From: a virus
Reading direction: 5' to 3' (one strand)
Virus record (IMG/VR): IMGVR_UViG_3300033153_007192
Location: 1 to 37,283 of that record
Length of the DNA: 37,283 nt
Part shown: piece by piece, positions 22,886 to 30,501 of the stretch
How the letters are laid out: each line of letters starts with the position of its first letter
Numbering within the stretch: the stretch's first letter is position 1
The notes under the pieces: generated by a model
What the model was told of the DNA's origin: nothing
Seen by the model: the letters and a program-made list of their open reading frames with translations, nothing else
The model's database searches: none
Made by a program: the position numbers and the translations under genes

Positions 22886-23134
22886 TTAGGTGCGCCTTAC
22901 TGCTTTCTTCTTTCTGGCCGGGTTTTTAGCGGGAGGTCTCTTGCTCTCACTCTGGGGTGTTCCCTCGCGGTGTTGGTCACACTTACCCCACTCCATCATC
23001 ATAGGAAAAACGCTAATTGTCTGCCCTGTAAGGGTCATCAACACTGTTGGAGGATTCTTGATGCAAAACGCCTGATCGGGGACAATACTATTCATCGCAT
23101 GGGAACACTGGCTGCATCGTTTTACTGGTTTCAT
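22886..23134 (-). CDS. Small Cys-containing protein with basic tail
   Basis: An 82-residue protein with AGGA upstream of its ATG. A CSQC pair near residue 7, a further Cys in QAFCIKNPP and CDQH near 52 could bind zinc. The last 20 residues are Lys/Arg-rich. Located among fibre genes; possibly a zinc-binding assembly factor, but I do not recognise a family. Confidence 0.65.
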   Translation of the reverse strand: MKPVKRCSQCSHAMNSIVPDQAFCIKNPPTVLMTLTGQTISVFPMMMEWGKCDQHREGTPQSESKRPPAKNPARKKKAVRRT

Positions 23135-23147
23135 TGTTAGATCCTAA

Positions 23148-24041
23148 TTATTGAAATTTATACCTGAAGATTACAACGCCAGAACCGCCAGCGCCACCAG
23201 CAGGAGAAGTACCCGCCGATTGATCACCAGCACCACCGCCGCCGCCGCCTGTATTTGCAGTGCCTGCTTCAGGAGTACAAGCAGTGTAGCCACAACCATC
23301 TCCGCCACCGCCATTGCCACCAGCCCCCGACCAAGACACTCCGCCTGTAGAAGTGCCGCCGCCGCCGCCGCCTGCATAATACACTGAAGATCCTGTAATA
23401 GAATAAGCCTTACCGATGCCGCCATCCGATCTAGGACTACCTACTGAACCGTCTTCACCAACAGCACCTGCACCACCGCCACCGCCACCATTATGACCAG
23501 GAGATGTATTAGCCCCACCATCGTTACCAAAACCAGTTAATCCGCCAGAATTGCCTTGCAGGCCATCGCCTTCAGCGGTTGTGCTAATAGTGCCGCGAGA
23601 TAAACCGCCACCGGATCCGCCATCTTCTGCATCGCCAGTGCTATAGCCACCACCACCACCACCACCCACTGCGGTAGCATTTATTACGCTGATAGTAGAA
23701 TCATTTCCGTTAGAACCATTAACTCCAACGCCCGTTCCGCCAGCGCCGCCGGCCCCTATAACAACGGCATGAGCAGCTTGAGTTAAAGAAATACCAGAAC
23801 CATAAAGCAGTCCACCGGCACCGCCGCCACCACCATCATTTACTGTTCCGCCGCCGCCGCCGCCGCCAGCCACAGCCAGGATATCAAAGGTGTCATCATC
23901 ACCTAATGTGGTGACTTCAAAAGTCCCAGAACTATTGAAAGTGTGTACCTTGTAATCGCCATCGGTGGTGATAGTGCCGCCAGTAGCGACAGTGAAAACC
24001 ACGGCAGAAGCAAATACATAAGGATTAATCATAAAGCTCAC
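23148..24041 (-). CDS. Glycine-rich tail fibre tip / adhesin
   Basis: A 297-residue protein. After an N-terminal strand region (YKVHTFNSSGTFEVTTLG, then FDILAVAGG), the body has many poly-Gly tracts separated by variable loops and ends GGSGVVIFRYKF. This is the glycine-rich receptor-binding domain of phage fibre tips, which packs as polyglycine-II helices with exposed variable loops (like T4-type gp38 adhesins). It is the best candidate for the host-range determinant. Its DNA is rich in GCC/CCG repeats, which favours recombination and variation. Confidence 0.85.
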   Translation of the reverse strand: MSFMINPYVFASAVVFTVATGGTITTDGDYKVHTFNSSGTFEVTTLGDDDTFDILAVAGGGGGGGTVNDGGGGGAGGLLYGSGISLTQAAHAVVIGAGGAGGTGVGVNGSNGNDSTISVINATAVGGGGGGGYSTGDAEDGGSGGGLSRGTISTTAEGDGLQGNSGGLTGFGNDGGANTSPGHNGGGGGGAGAVGEDGSVGSPRSDGGIGKAYSITGSSVYYAGGGGGGTSTGGVSWSGAGGNGGGGDGCGYTACTPEAGTANTGGGGGGAGDQSAGTSPAGGAGGSGVVIFRYKFQ

Positions 24042-25954
24042 GCCTGAGTACCTATCAGATACACTTTAAGACCAGCACCGGCAACAGTAGAACCGATCTG
24101 ATCTATGTCGATGGTTATCTCCGCATCATCCGCCAAAGCGGAATCACTGATGACTGCAGGGGTCGCCGCTGTAGTGCTGGTTTTCTCCGAAACATCAATG
24201 GATAATTTAGTCGAAAGTATACTAACTCCACCTTCATTGATATCCACCACAAGATTGGCTCCTGTTGGGGCCGTAGTTGCACTGGCTCTAACGTCCGAGA
24301 GGGTAAACCCGTAAGGCATTCTGAAAGTAGTCTTTGCTGCGCCAGTAGTAAGGGCTGCGGTTTCATCACTGCATGCTATGGATATATGCTCAATGAGCGT
24401 AGACCATGATGCTTGTGCTGAGCCATTTGTTATTAATACTTGATTAGCAGTACCGTCAGCCTGGGGCCACTTCACGCCGTCAAGTATCAGATCACCTGTG
24501 CCGTGAGGCGTGATAGGAATATCGCCATTAGCAAGAGATACAATAGACCCGGTTAAGGTCATAACACCTACTGTCTTGGTGCCGTTTGCATCTACTGAAA
24601 AATAATCAGTAGCACCACCGTTGATACTAATTTCAAATAAGTTGGCACCGATAGGAGTAGCATTATCCTCAATAGACACTGCGCCCCTGGTAGAATCCAA
24701 GACAAATTCAGGTGTTGTTGAATTGTTATAAACGTCCTGTATCGTGTTAGCACTTAGAACGCCATGTGAAGAATGCCCAACATGAGGGCGTTCATCCATA
24801 ATAGTTTCGGTGTCGGTAGATCCGCCTCTAACTAAAATTCTCCCAACGGAAACAAACCGATCTACGGAAAATATTCCGTATTCTACAGGGGCTTGCTGTG
24901 CTAATGATTCACTTGCGTAGTTTGTTGATGATATTACAAGTACAAACGAACCCTCACTGCCATCATCATCATCACTCTTAGGTGACTTTATGATGGTGTG
25001 AGATGCCCAACTGTTTGTAGATAGGGCAGTTTCTCCGCCAGCGCCATCATCATAAGTTTTAGGTATAACTATCGGGTCTGGTGCGGTTACAGTAGGGCCT
25101 GACGTGATTACTTTCAGACCGCCAATATTACTAATTGCATCGAGTACATGGCGATGTTGATCGACATCGTACAGTACGCCAGTTTCTTGGTTTAATTGAA
25201 AGGCAGTACCACTTGCAGCAAGAGCGCCGCCCCTGGCATAGATGTTGCCAATCGCTTCTAGTTGAAAAGATCTCTGACGCCAGCCCCTCTCAGCCATCAT
25301 CCATCTATCGTCCCTGATTCTTGAAACTACTGCCCCAGCACCGCCGCCACCAGAAGCCGTCAACCTAGCTATAGGCAAAGAAGTACGCATAGAAGTGGCA
25401 GTAAACTCCGCAGGATCAGCGCCATTCCGCAGGTTTAACCCGCCAGAATCTAACTCAACAAATACTGTGTCATCACTAGGATCGTTGAACGCTGGGTCTT
25501 GTGCTGTAACTCCAGCGTAGGTATAGCGAGTGCCTTGGATGTAGTAAACGGCAGCAGTAATGTCGACGGTAGTATTGTCACCACCATTAACTGACGCCTT
25601 GCCGCCAGATATGATTCCTGTATGAGCGATTTCATCCGTCTGTAGCACAGCCCTGGCCTGAGCCGGAGTAAGTTCTTCAGAATCACCAGATCCTGCAGTA
25701 GTTCTACCTAGGATGATTTGCGTAGCGACATTTGATACCACATCTACCGTCCCGCCGCCGCCTCCATATTCAAGGTTACCAGTGGCCTCATTATAAAACA
25801 GGCCATAACCATCGGATATATCTGTCGGGTCAACATCGACACCTTTAATTTTATCGGCATCAATCAAGCCATACACAAAATCATTAACGGCGTTGAGCCA
25901 TTCAGCGCAGATCTTTGTTACGCCATCGGTAAAATTTGTATCACTCACAGTCAC
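24038..25954 (-). CDS. Tail fibre / receptor-binding structural protein
   Basis: A 638-residue protein, the largest tail gene. It starts TVSDTNFTDGVTKICAEWLNAVNDFVYG, a typical fibre attachment segment, followed by a GGGGGTVDVVSN joint, long beta-rich shaft repeats (for example VSIEDNATPIGANLFEISIN, VMTLTGSIVSLANGDIPITP) and a C-terminal beta domain. It overlaps the glycine-rich tip gene by four bases, consistent with the two forming one fibre. No depolymerase catalytic motif was spotted. Confidence 0.8.
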   Translation of the reverse strand: MTVSDTNFTDGVTKICAEWLNAVNDFVYGLIDADKIKGVDVDPTDISDGYGLFYNEATGNLEYGGGGGTVDVVSNVATQIILGRTTAGSGDSEELTPAQARAVLQTDEIAHTGIISGGKASVNGGDNTTVDITAAVYYIQGTRYTYAGVTAQDPAFNDPSDDTVFVELDSGGLNLRNGADPAEFTATSMRTSLPIARLTASGGGGAGAVVSRIRDDRWMMAERGWRQRSFQLEAIGNIYARGGALAASGTAFQLNQETGVLYDVDQHRHVLDAISNIGGLKVITSGPTVTAPDPIVIPKTYDDGAGGETALSTNSWASHTIIKSPKSDDDDGSEGSFVLVISSTNYASESLAQQAPVEYGIFSVDRFVSVGRILVRGGSTDTETIMDERPHVGHSSHGVLSANTIQDVYNNSTTPEFVLDSTRGAVSIEDNATPIGANLFEISINGGATDYFSVDANGTKTVGVMTLTGSIVSLANGDIPITPHGTGDLILDGVKWPQADGTANQVLITNGSAQASWSTLIEHISIACSDETAALTTGAAKTTFRMPYGFTLSDVRASATTAPTGANLVVDINEGGVSILSTKLSIDVSEKTSTTAATPAVISDSALADDAEITIDIDQIGSTVAGAGLKVYLIGTQA

Positions 25955-26150
25955 TATCCTCGCAAGCTATTATAGTAGCCTCACCTGTCCAAGTGTCGGA
26001 TGCTTCCGCTTCTGCCGTCCAAGTGTCGGATGCTTCCGCTTCTGCATTCCACAAATCACACACGCCAGCTACAGCAGCACCGGCAACGGCAACACCGGCT
26101 ATTGCGATTTGAGCTACTGTGATCGATCCTGTGTGTGATCCGCATGCCAT
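25941..26150 (-). CDS. Small protein with duplicated segments
   Basis: A 69-residue protein; I choose the ATG at 26150 since AGGA stands eight bases upstream. It has a hydrophobic Ala/Val/Gly stretch at about 13-32 (possible membrane segment), then two tandem copies of the ten-residue AEAEASDTWT encoded by a perfect 30-base repeat, and a Cys/Asp/Glu-rich end. A 32-base duplication also doubles its ribosome-binding site and first codons. The function is unknown. Confidence 0.6.
   Translation of the reverse strand: MACGSHTGSITVAQIAIAGVAVAGAAVAGVCDLWNAEAEASDTWTAEAEASDTWTGEATIIACEDSDCE
25987..26046. repeat. Tandem 30-base repeat inside a small gene
   Basis: Two adjacent 30-base units (25987-26016 and 26017-26046), starting GTCCAAGTGTCGGATGC, are identical except at the last base and encode a repeated ten-residue block on the minus strand. 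The near identity indicates a recent in-frame duplication. Confidence 0.9.
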
Positions 26151-26192
26151 GATTATTATCCTGTGTGTGATCCGCATGCCATGATTATTATC
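26129..26192. repeat. Tandem 32-base repeat over the start of a small gene
   Basis: Two perfect 32-base units (26129-26160, 26161-26192) each contain, on the minus strand, an AGGA Shine-Dalgarno, an ATG and the first eight codons. From the upstream ATG the frame stops after eight codons; from the downstream ATG (26150) it continues as the 69-residue protein. The insertion of 32 bases thus created a short upstream ORF. Confidence 0.9.
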
Positions 26193-26844
26193 CTGTTATC
26201 ACATTAAATTTACTACTTCCTGATAACCCAGCAACATCAGAGTCCATAATTACTTCACTACGTGATCGTTCATCAAGTATGCTAAGTTCTGACATTACCT
26301 CATTATGCTGGCTCTTCCACAAAGGGAAGCGTCTATCGTTTTTGACGTATGGCATTGCTGCCATCATTGCTCCATAAAGATATGCATCAGGAAAATTGGT
26401 TAATAGCCAATTAGTAGAATTAGTGGCTATGTCCCATTTTTTAACATATAATAACCTAACCGTATGTTCATTCGCCACATCAGAGTTAAACTCTATTTGA
26501 GAATGTCTTGTGTAATGAGTTGGTGTGCCTCCGGAACTTAAACGCTTTTTATTAAGCATATCCGGAGTGGCATAAATAGGGCTAATATAAGTTGAATCAT
26601 CTGCACTTGCTAATTTTACTTGTATATCAAGTAATTCTAAACAGTCAGAAGGTAACGATACCCGTCTATTATTAGCTGAAACAAATGGAGTTGTTTGAAC
26701 AATTCTTTGCTGTGATAACCGAAGTTTACGATTAAGTTTGGCCTCGCAGAGAGAAATAAACTCAGGGATCCGACTAGTTAAATCACCTCTAGTCATCCAA
26801 TTAGCAATTGCTGCTTGAAGCTCCGTATAGTTTGATATGCTCAT
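26188..26844 (-). CDS. Head-tail adaptor (P22 gp4-like candidate)
   Basis: A 218-residue protein, GAGGG before ATG. The N-terminus (NYTELQAAIANWMTRGDL, then RIPEFISLCEAKLNRKLRL) is the signature of phage adaptor proteins that dock on the portal ring below the capsid. A beta segment with RRVSLPSDCLELLDI follows, then a helical LLTNFPDAYLYGAMMAAMPYV region. Its place between head and tail genes agrees. Confidence 0.85.
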   Translation of the reverse strand: MSISNYTELQAAIANWMTRGDLTSRIPEFISLCEAKLNRKLRLSQQRIVQTTPFVSANNRRVSLPSDCLELLDIQVKLASADDSTYISPIYATPDMLNKKRLSSGGTPTHYTRHSQIEFNSDVANEHTVRLLYVKKWDIATNSTNWLLTNFPDAYLYGAMMAAMPYVKNDRRFPLWKSQHNEVMSELSILDERSRSEVIMDSDVAGLSGSSKFNVITG

Positions 26845-26862
26845 GCTGCCCTCATATAAATG

Positions 26863-27717
26863 TTAATGGGCATATACCCGTTTTCGCCCATAGCCAAATC
26901 TTTTCATGATAGAGCCAAATTTCTTTTCGATCAAATGCGTATTCTTAAGGGAAAGTTTCCCTCTGGATTCAGATCCTCCTTTGCCAAAAAATTCATTTTT
27001 GGCTTTCGGGGAGGACTCACAAAACCCAGTTTCTTTCTCCTGTTTCCGCAACCTAGAAAGATTTGTCAACTGTACGGCTGCTTCTACTCGTTCTTTATCT
27101 GGCTCAACTCCGGAATGTTCCAGTATACGAGTAAATGAGTCTACTGGATTTTTTAACATATCCTCATACCGCACCCACAACGTATTGTGGCAATCATCAT
27201 CTAAAAATGATCTGGCGTGTGCATCCCATGCCCCAAGAAAATCGGCCACTGACCTGTCATTTGGGCTAAGAGTGCGGTATCTTTCCATCATCCATTCTAA
27301 CCCAGTATCTAAATCAACGCCCATGTGTTTCGAAAAACTAGGCAATATGTCTTTTGGATCGCGTACTATGTAAATAGTAGCTTTGGTAAGCATTTCATTC
27401 AAAAACTCAAGGCCATTAATTATCATATTTGGCGAATGAGTTTTAACGAATAGCGGGATAGATTTATCGGTATCCATATATTGCCGGACCAATCTGCACA
27501 TAGCCATTGGCCTAGCTAACTGCTGGATCTCTATCGGCAAATCCTGGATCCTTGATCCGTCGCCGACATCATACCAAGATGCAGTAGTGTCAGATATCGA
27601 TGATAATAATTCATTGATATTTACTTCCCGCAAAAAATACGCATCCAAAAGACATCGCACCCAAGTGTTACCACTTTTTGGGTACGATGCCAACCATACG
27701 ATTTGACGATGGTCCAT
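26863..27717 (-). CDS. PAPS-dependent sulfotransferase-domain protein
   Basis: A 284-residue protein that begins WLASYPKSGNTW (residues about 8-19), the 5'-phosphosulfate-binding loop of sulfotransferases. FVKTHSPN (about 90) places a catalytic His, and IYIVRDPKDIL (about 115-125) is the 3'-phosphate-binding motif. The C-terminal GKGGSESRG segment corresponds to the RKG-type PAPS loop. It should transfer sulfate from PAPS to a hydroxyl or amine, target unknown. It overlaps the previous stop (TAATG) inside the structural operon, an unusual place for such an enzyme, suggesting modification of the virion or host surface late in infection. Confidence 0.9.
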   Translation of the reverse strand: MDHRQIVWLASYPKSGNTWVRCLLDAYFLREVNINELLSSISDTTASWYDVGDGSRIQDLPIEIQQLARPMAMCRLVRQYMDTDKSIPLFVKTHSPNMIINGLEFLNEMLTKATIYIVRDPKDILPSFSKHMGVDLDTGLEWMMERYRTLSPNDRSVADFLGAWDAHARSFLDDDCHNTLWVRYEDMLKNPVDSFTRILEHSGVEPDKERVEAAVQLTNLSRLRKQEKETGFCESSPKAKNEFFGKGGSESRGKLSLKNTHLIEKKFGSIMKRFGYGRKRVYAH

Positions 27718-28250
27718 TATGCTGCGTCAGTAAGGGTGATTGCGGTCGCGGCGGCCCCCTGCCCACGAACATACCAATTGGTGCCATCCGATTCAACAGT
27801 GGCCCAATCTCCCGCAAGAGCAGCACTAGCAGTAAACGTAATAGTATCCTCGTCAGCCCCTGCGATGACAGCACCGTTTACCGTGACTGAGCCGAAGATA
27901 ATAGTTGCGTTCGCTGCAGTCACTACAGTATAATTAGCGCCTGCCGGAGCGGCTTTCACGACAAAGGTAAATTGGCACCCCGCAATTGGAGTGGGCAATG
28001 TGACGGCAAATTCAGTAGCACTATTTAAATAGACCGTTTTTCCGCACTCCGAATATAGGAGCGTGTCTACTTCAGTAGCAACCTCATAATCGCGAACCAT
28101 TGCCGACAGCTTCTGTGCGCCAATGTACTTATGCAAGTACGAAATTTGCCCTTGCGAAACGATATCCTCGTAAATGGACGCAGCCATTGCACTTCCAGCC
28201 GTAAAGACTGCGATGAGCAACATCATCAACCACATTTTAAAACTTTTCAT
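27717..28250 (-). CDS. Signal-peptide-bearing putative capsid decoration or surface protein
   Basis: A 177-residue protein with AGAGGG before ATG. Residues 1-24 form a textbook signal peptide (basic start, hydrophobic MWLMMLLIAVF core, AMA cleavage site). The mature part is beta-rich with SECGKTVYLNSATEFAVTLP, YTVVTAANATI and GDWATVESDGTNWYVRG, a pattern shared with proteins located directly after phage coat genes. It could be a head decoration protein or one sent to the periplasm. The leader on a gene in the head module is the oddity. A terminator separates it from the coat gene. Confidence 0.75.
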   Translation of the reverse strand: MKSFKMWLMMLLIAVFTAGSAMAASIYEDIVSQGQISYLHKYIGAQKLSAMVRDYEVATEVDTLLYSECGKTVYLNSATEFAVTLPTPIAGCQFTFVVKAAPAGANYTVVTAANATIIFGSVTVNGAVIAGADEDTITFTASAALAGDWATVESDGTNWYVRGQGAAATAITLTDAA

Positions 28251-28274
28251 TTCATGCCCTCTATTGAATCAGTT

Positions 28275-28297
28275 AAAAAGCCCCCCTTGCGGGGGGC
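28275..28297 (-). terminator. Rho-independent terminator after the coat gene
   Basis: On the minus strand GCCCCCC, a GCAA loop, GGGGGGC is followed by TTTTT: a seven-pair stem with a T-run just after the coat gene stop (28317). It probably enriches coat transcripts relative to downstream tail genes, with partial read-through supplying the rest of the operon. Confidence 0.9.
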
Positions 28298-28316
28298 GAC
28301 CGCCGGAAATTAACTC

Positions 28317-29552
28317 TTAGGTGTGCCACATCTTACATGCCAGATCCGGGCGAATCTCCTTGAAACCGTAGAGGATGTCAAGACGTGTGTACAACCGGTC
28401 TTTAACGACATCGTATGCGTTCATGACCATCCGCATGGAAATTCCATCGAACACCTTCCGAGATGATTCCTCTTTCGGAGGAAGCAGCAGGTCAGCGGTG
28501 CCGAATGCGAAAGCGCCCTTCTGGAACGCCAACGATTGATGGAACGTGGTTGAAGCATCTGCATTCAAGAAGGTCAATGCAGCATCGTTAGCAGCAACTG
28601 CGGAACAGTTCTGGTGTGGGCCTGCGGCTATGATAGCCGGAGTAATAACGATACTGGTAGCAGTCGCCTGCGCACCTGAAACTACGGTGAAACGTTTCAA
28701 AGCGGCGCGAGTTGCCTTGGTTTCCGGGTGTACATCGTAAACCCCGGCGATAGTAAACACCTGACCATTGGTAATGGTCTTTGTGCCTTGATCGATGGCG
28801 AGAGTCATAGTGTTAGGGTCATTATCAGTCGCCGAAACGGTCATTGACTGAGCAACATTGACATCATAAGCCGCATCGCCTGCATCTTCCACACCAGCGG
28901 TGTAATCAGGTAATAGAGTGTTCTCGAAGAACGTAAAGCCTTGAGCGCGAGTGATCATGCCCTCCAGGAACATCTTGGAAATCTGACCCTGGTCATTGTA
29001 CAAGCCCTTAAGTGCATCGTTCATGTCGACCACACACTGAGAATCCAGGAGGAAGGTCCGGGCATCGCCTGGAGTCAAAGAATCTTGTAGGATCTTACGA
29101 ACCTCCATGATATCTTTCCAAACAGGAGTAGCCAGGGTAGCAGCCTGATGCAACTGTGCCGTGCCGGCCATGGCAGTAGCAATGCAGTCATTCTCGATCA
29201 TGGCAGCCAATTTGGTCATGGCAGGTTCGATATGACGCTTGGAGAAGTCATCGATGTCGGTTGCCATTTCCGCACTAGTGAAACGCATTGGTACGTGGCG
29301 TTGGGTACTTACCCGGAGCGTGGTGCTGGTGCCGATAGAATCAGCGCCGGTTCCGGTTGCCATAGTTGCGCCGGTTCCGGTGTTGTACTGAACAGGCAAA
29401 CGGATGCGGAGAGTGTCCCCGATCTTTGCGCCGGTTTTCGCGTATGAGCCATCATAGTCACGAACCACGTTACCGATAAAATTGCTTTTCTGATGCAGTA
29501 CCCGCAAGGATTCGTGGGTGATGTCATCAATTGTTAGATTCACGTTTGACAT
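28317..29552 (-). CDS. Major capsid protein (P22 coat-like)
   Basis: A 411-residue protein with an early IDDITHESLRVLHQKSNFIGNVVRDYDG segment, KIGDTLRIRLPVQYNTG, and MRFTSAEMATDIDDFSKRHIEPAMTKLAAMIEND, a set of features typical of the P22 gp5 coat family. Its length is close to P22 coat (430). It follows the scaffold gene and is followed by a terminator, as is usual for the most abundant virion protein. It should form the HK97-fold icosahedral shell. Confidence 0.9.
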   Translation of the reverse strand: MSNVNLTIDDITHESLRVLHQKSNFIGNVVRDYDGSYAKTGAKIGDTLRIRLPVQYNTGTGATMATGTGADSIGTSTTLRVSTQRHVPMRFTSAEMATDIDDFSKRHIEPAMTKLAAMIENDCIATAMAGTAQLHQAATLATPVWKDIMEVRKILQDSLTPGDARTFLLDSQCVVDMNDALKGLYNDQGQISKMFLEGMITRAQGFTFFENTLLPDYTAGVEDAGDAAYDVNVAQSMTVSATDNDPNTMTLAIDQGTKTITNGQVFTIAGVYDVHPETKATRAALKRFTVVSGAQATATSIVITPAIIAAGPHQNCSAVAANDAALTFLNADASTTFHQSLAFQKGAFAFGTADLLLPPKEESSRKVFDGISMRMVMNAYDVVKDRLYTRLDILYGFKEIRPDLACKMWHT

Positions 29553-29558
29553 TTGAAA

Positions 29559-30434
29559 TTACCTCTGATTTGATTTTTTCTGAAGTTGGCTATTCCTGTT
29601 TTTCATCCACTCTTCAGTGCTCATATCACCGGTCTGTTTAACCGATGAAGCCTGACCACCTAACTCAGTAGGAGGAGAAATAGCAGGGGTTGTAGTTTGC
29701 GATGCAGGTTTGGCAGCAAGTCTCATTTCAATCTTTGCCACCTCCTTTATCGCTTGAATAGGTGACATAGAACCCAAACCATACAACTCAACGGGGTTTT
29801 TTGCAAGATAAACAGCAACATCAGCAAAATTATCTGATTCCACCACAGCTTGAAAACCGGCCGGACTTATTTCAGGTAAGTTAGGTAACTCAGGGTTGGT
29901 GATAGTAGCCATAAAATCGGGATACTTTTCAACGGCCTGTGCTACTTTCACTTGATAGTCCTGTTGCGCCTTAGCGTTATCGGCTATCTCCTGGGTTTTT
30001 CTATCAGACTCTGCCTGCCCCTCTTGGAATGAAGTTATTGAATCTTTTTTCCAAGATTCAACTGCCTCATAATAATCCTCAGGGGTAGTGTAATCCTCAA
30101 GCTGTGGTGGCGGTGCATTAACAGTACCATCTAACTGTGCTTGTCGCTGCTGCTCCTGGATACTATCCAACTGCTGCTGCAATTGAGCGTTTTGTCGTGA
30201 TGTATCATGGTTCTTTCTTACCAATTCATCGATACGCTTCCGAAATCCACCACCTTCCTTCTTTTGAGGGGTAGGTTCTGGGTTTGTGCCTTCTTCAGAG
30301 GTAGTCGGTGCCTCTATTCCCGTTTCAACGGGTTCGACTGATGCGCCTTCCACAGGCGAGTGTCCAGATTCTGCCCCTGGCTCAGGGGTTGCGGCTACTG
30401 GTGCCGAAGTTGGTTCTGCTGTTTGCATGTTCAT
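29559..30434 (-). CDS. Scaffolding protein
   Basis: A 291-residue acidic, Gln/Pro/Glu-rich protein with GAGGAG upstream. Residues 1-60 are disordered; 62-110 form a coiled coil (FRKRIDELVRKN, then QNAQLQQQLDSIQEQQRQAQ); then come TPEDYYEAVESWKKD and a basic C-terminal helix ending NRNSQLQKKSNQR, the usual coat-binding end of scaffolds. It sits between portal and coat, as expected. It would direct procapsid assembly and leave before DNA packaging. Confidence 0.88.
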   Translation of the reverse strand: MNMQTAEPTSAPVAATPEPGAESGHSPVEGASVEPVETGIEAPTTSEEGTNPEPTPQKKEGGGFRKRIDELVRKNHDTSRQNAQLQQQLDSIQEQQRQAQLDGTVNAPPPQLEDYTTPEDYYEAVESWKKDSITSFQEGQAESDRKTQEIADNAKAQQDYQVKVAQAVEKYPDFMATITNPELPNLPEISPAGFQAVVESDNFADVAVYLAKNPVELYGLGSMSPIQAIKEVAKIEMRLAAKPASQTTTPAISPPTELGGQASSVKQTGDMSTEEWMKNRNSQLQKKSNQR

Positions 30435-30501
30435 TAGAGCGAATCTCCTCGATTCGAATTGTGCCCGATCAAAACCGGATCGGTACGGGTTATTGTGGCC
30501 A

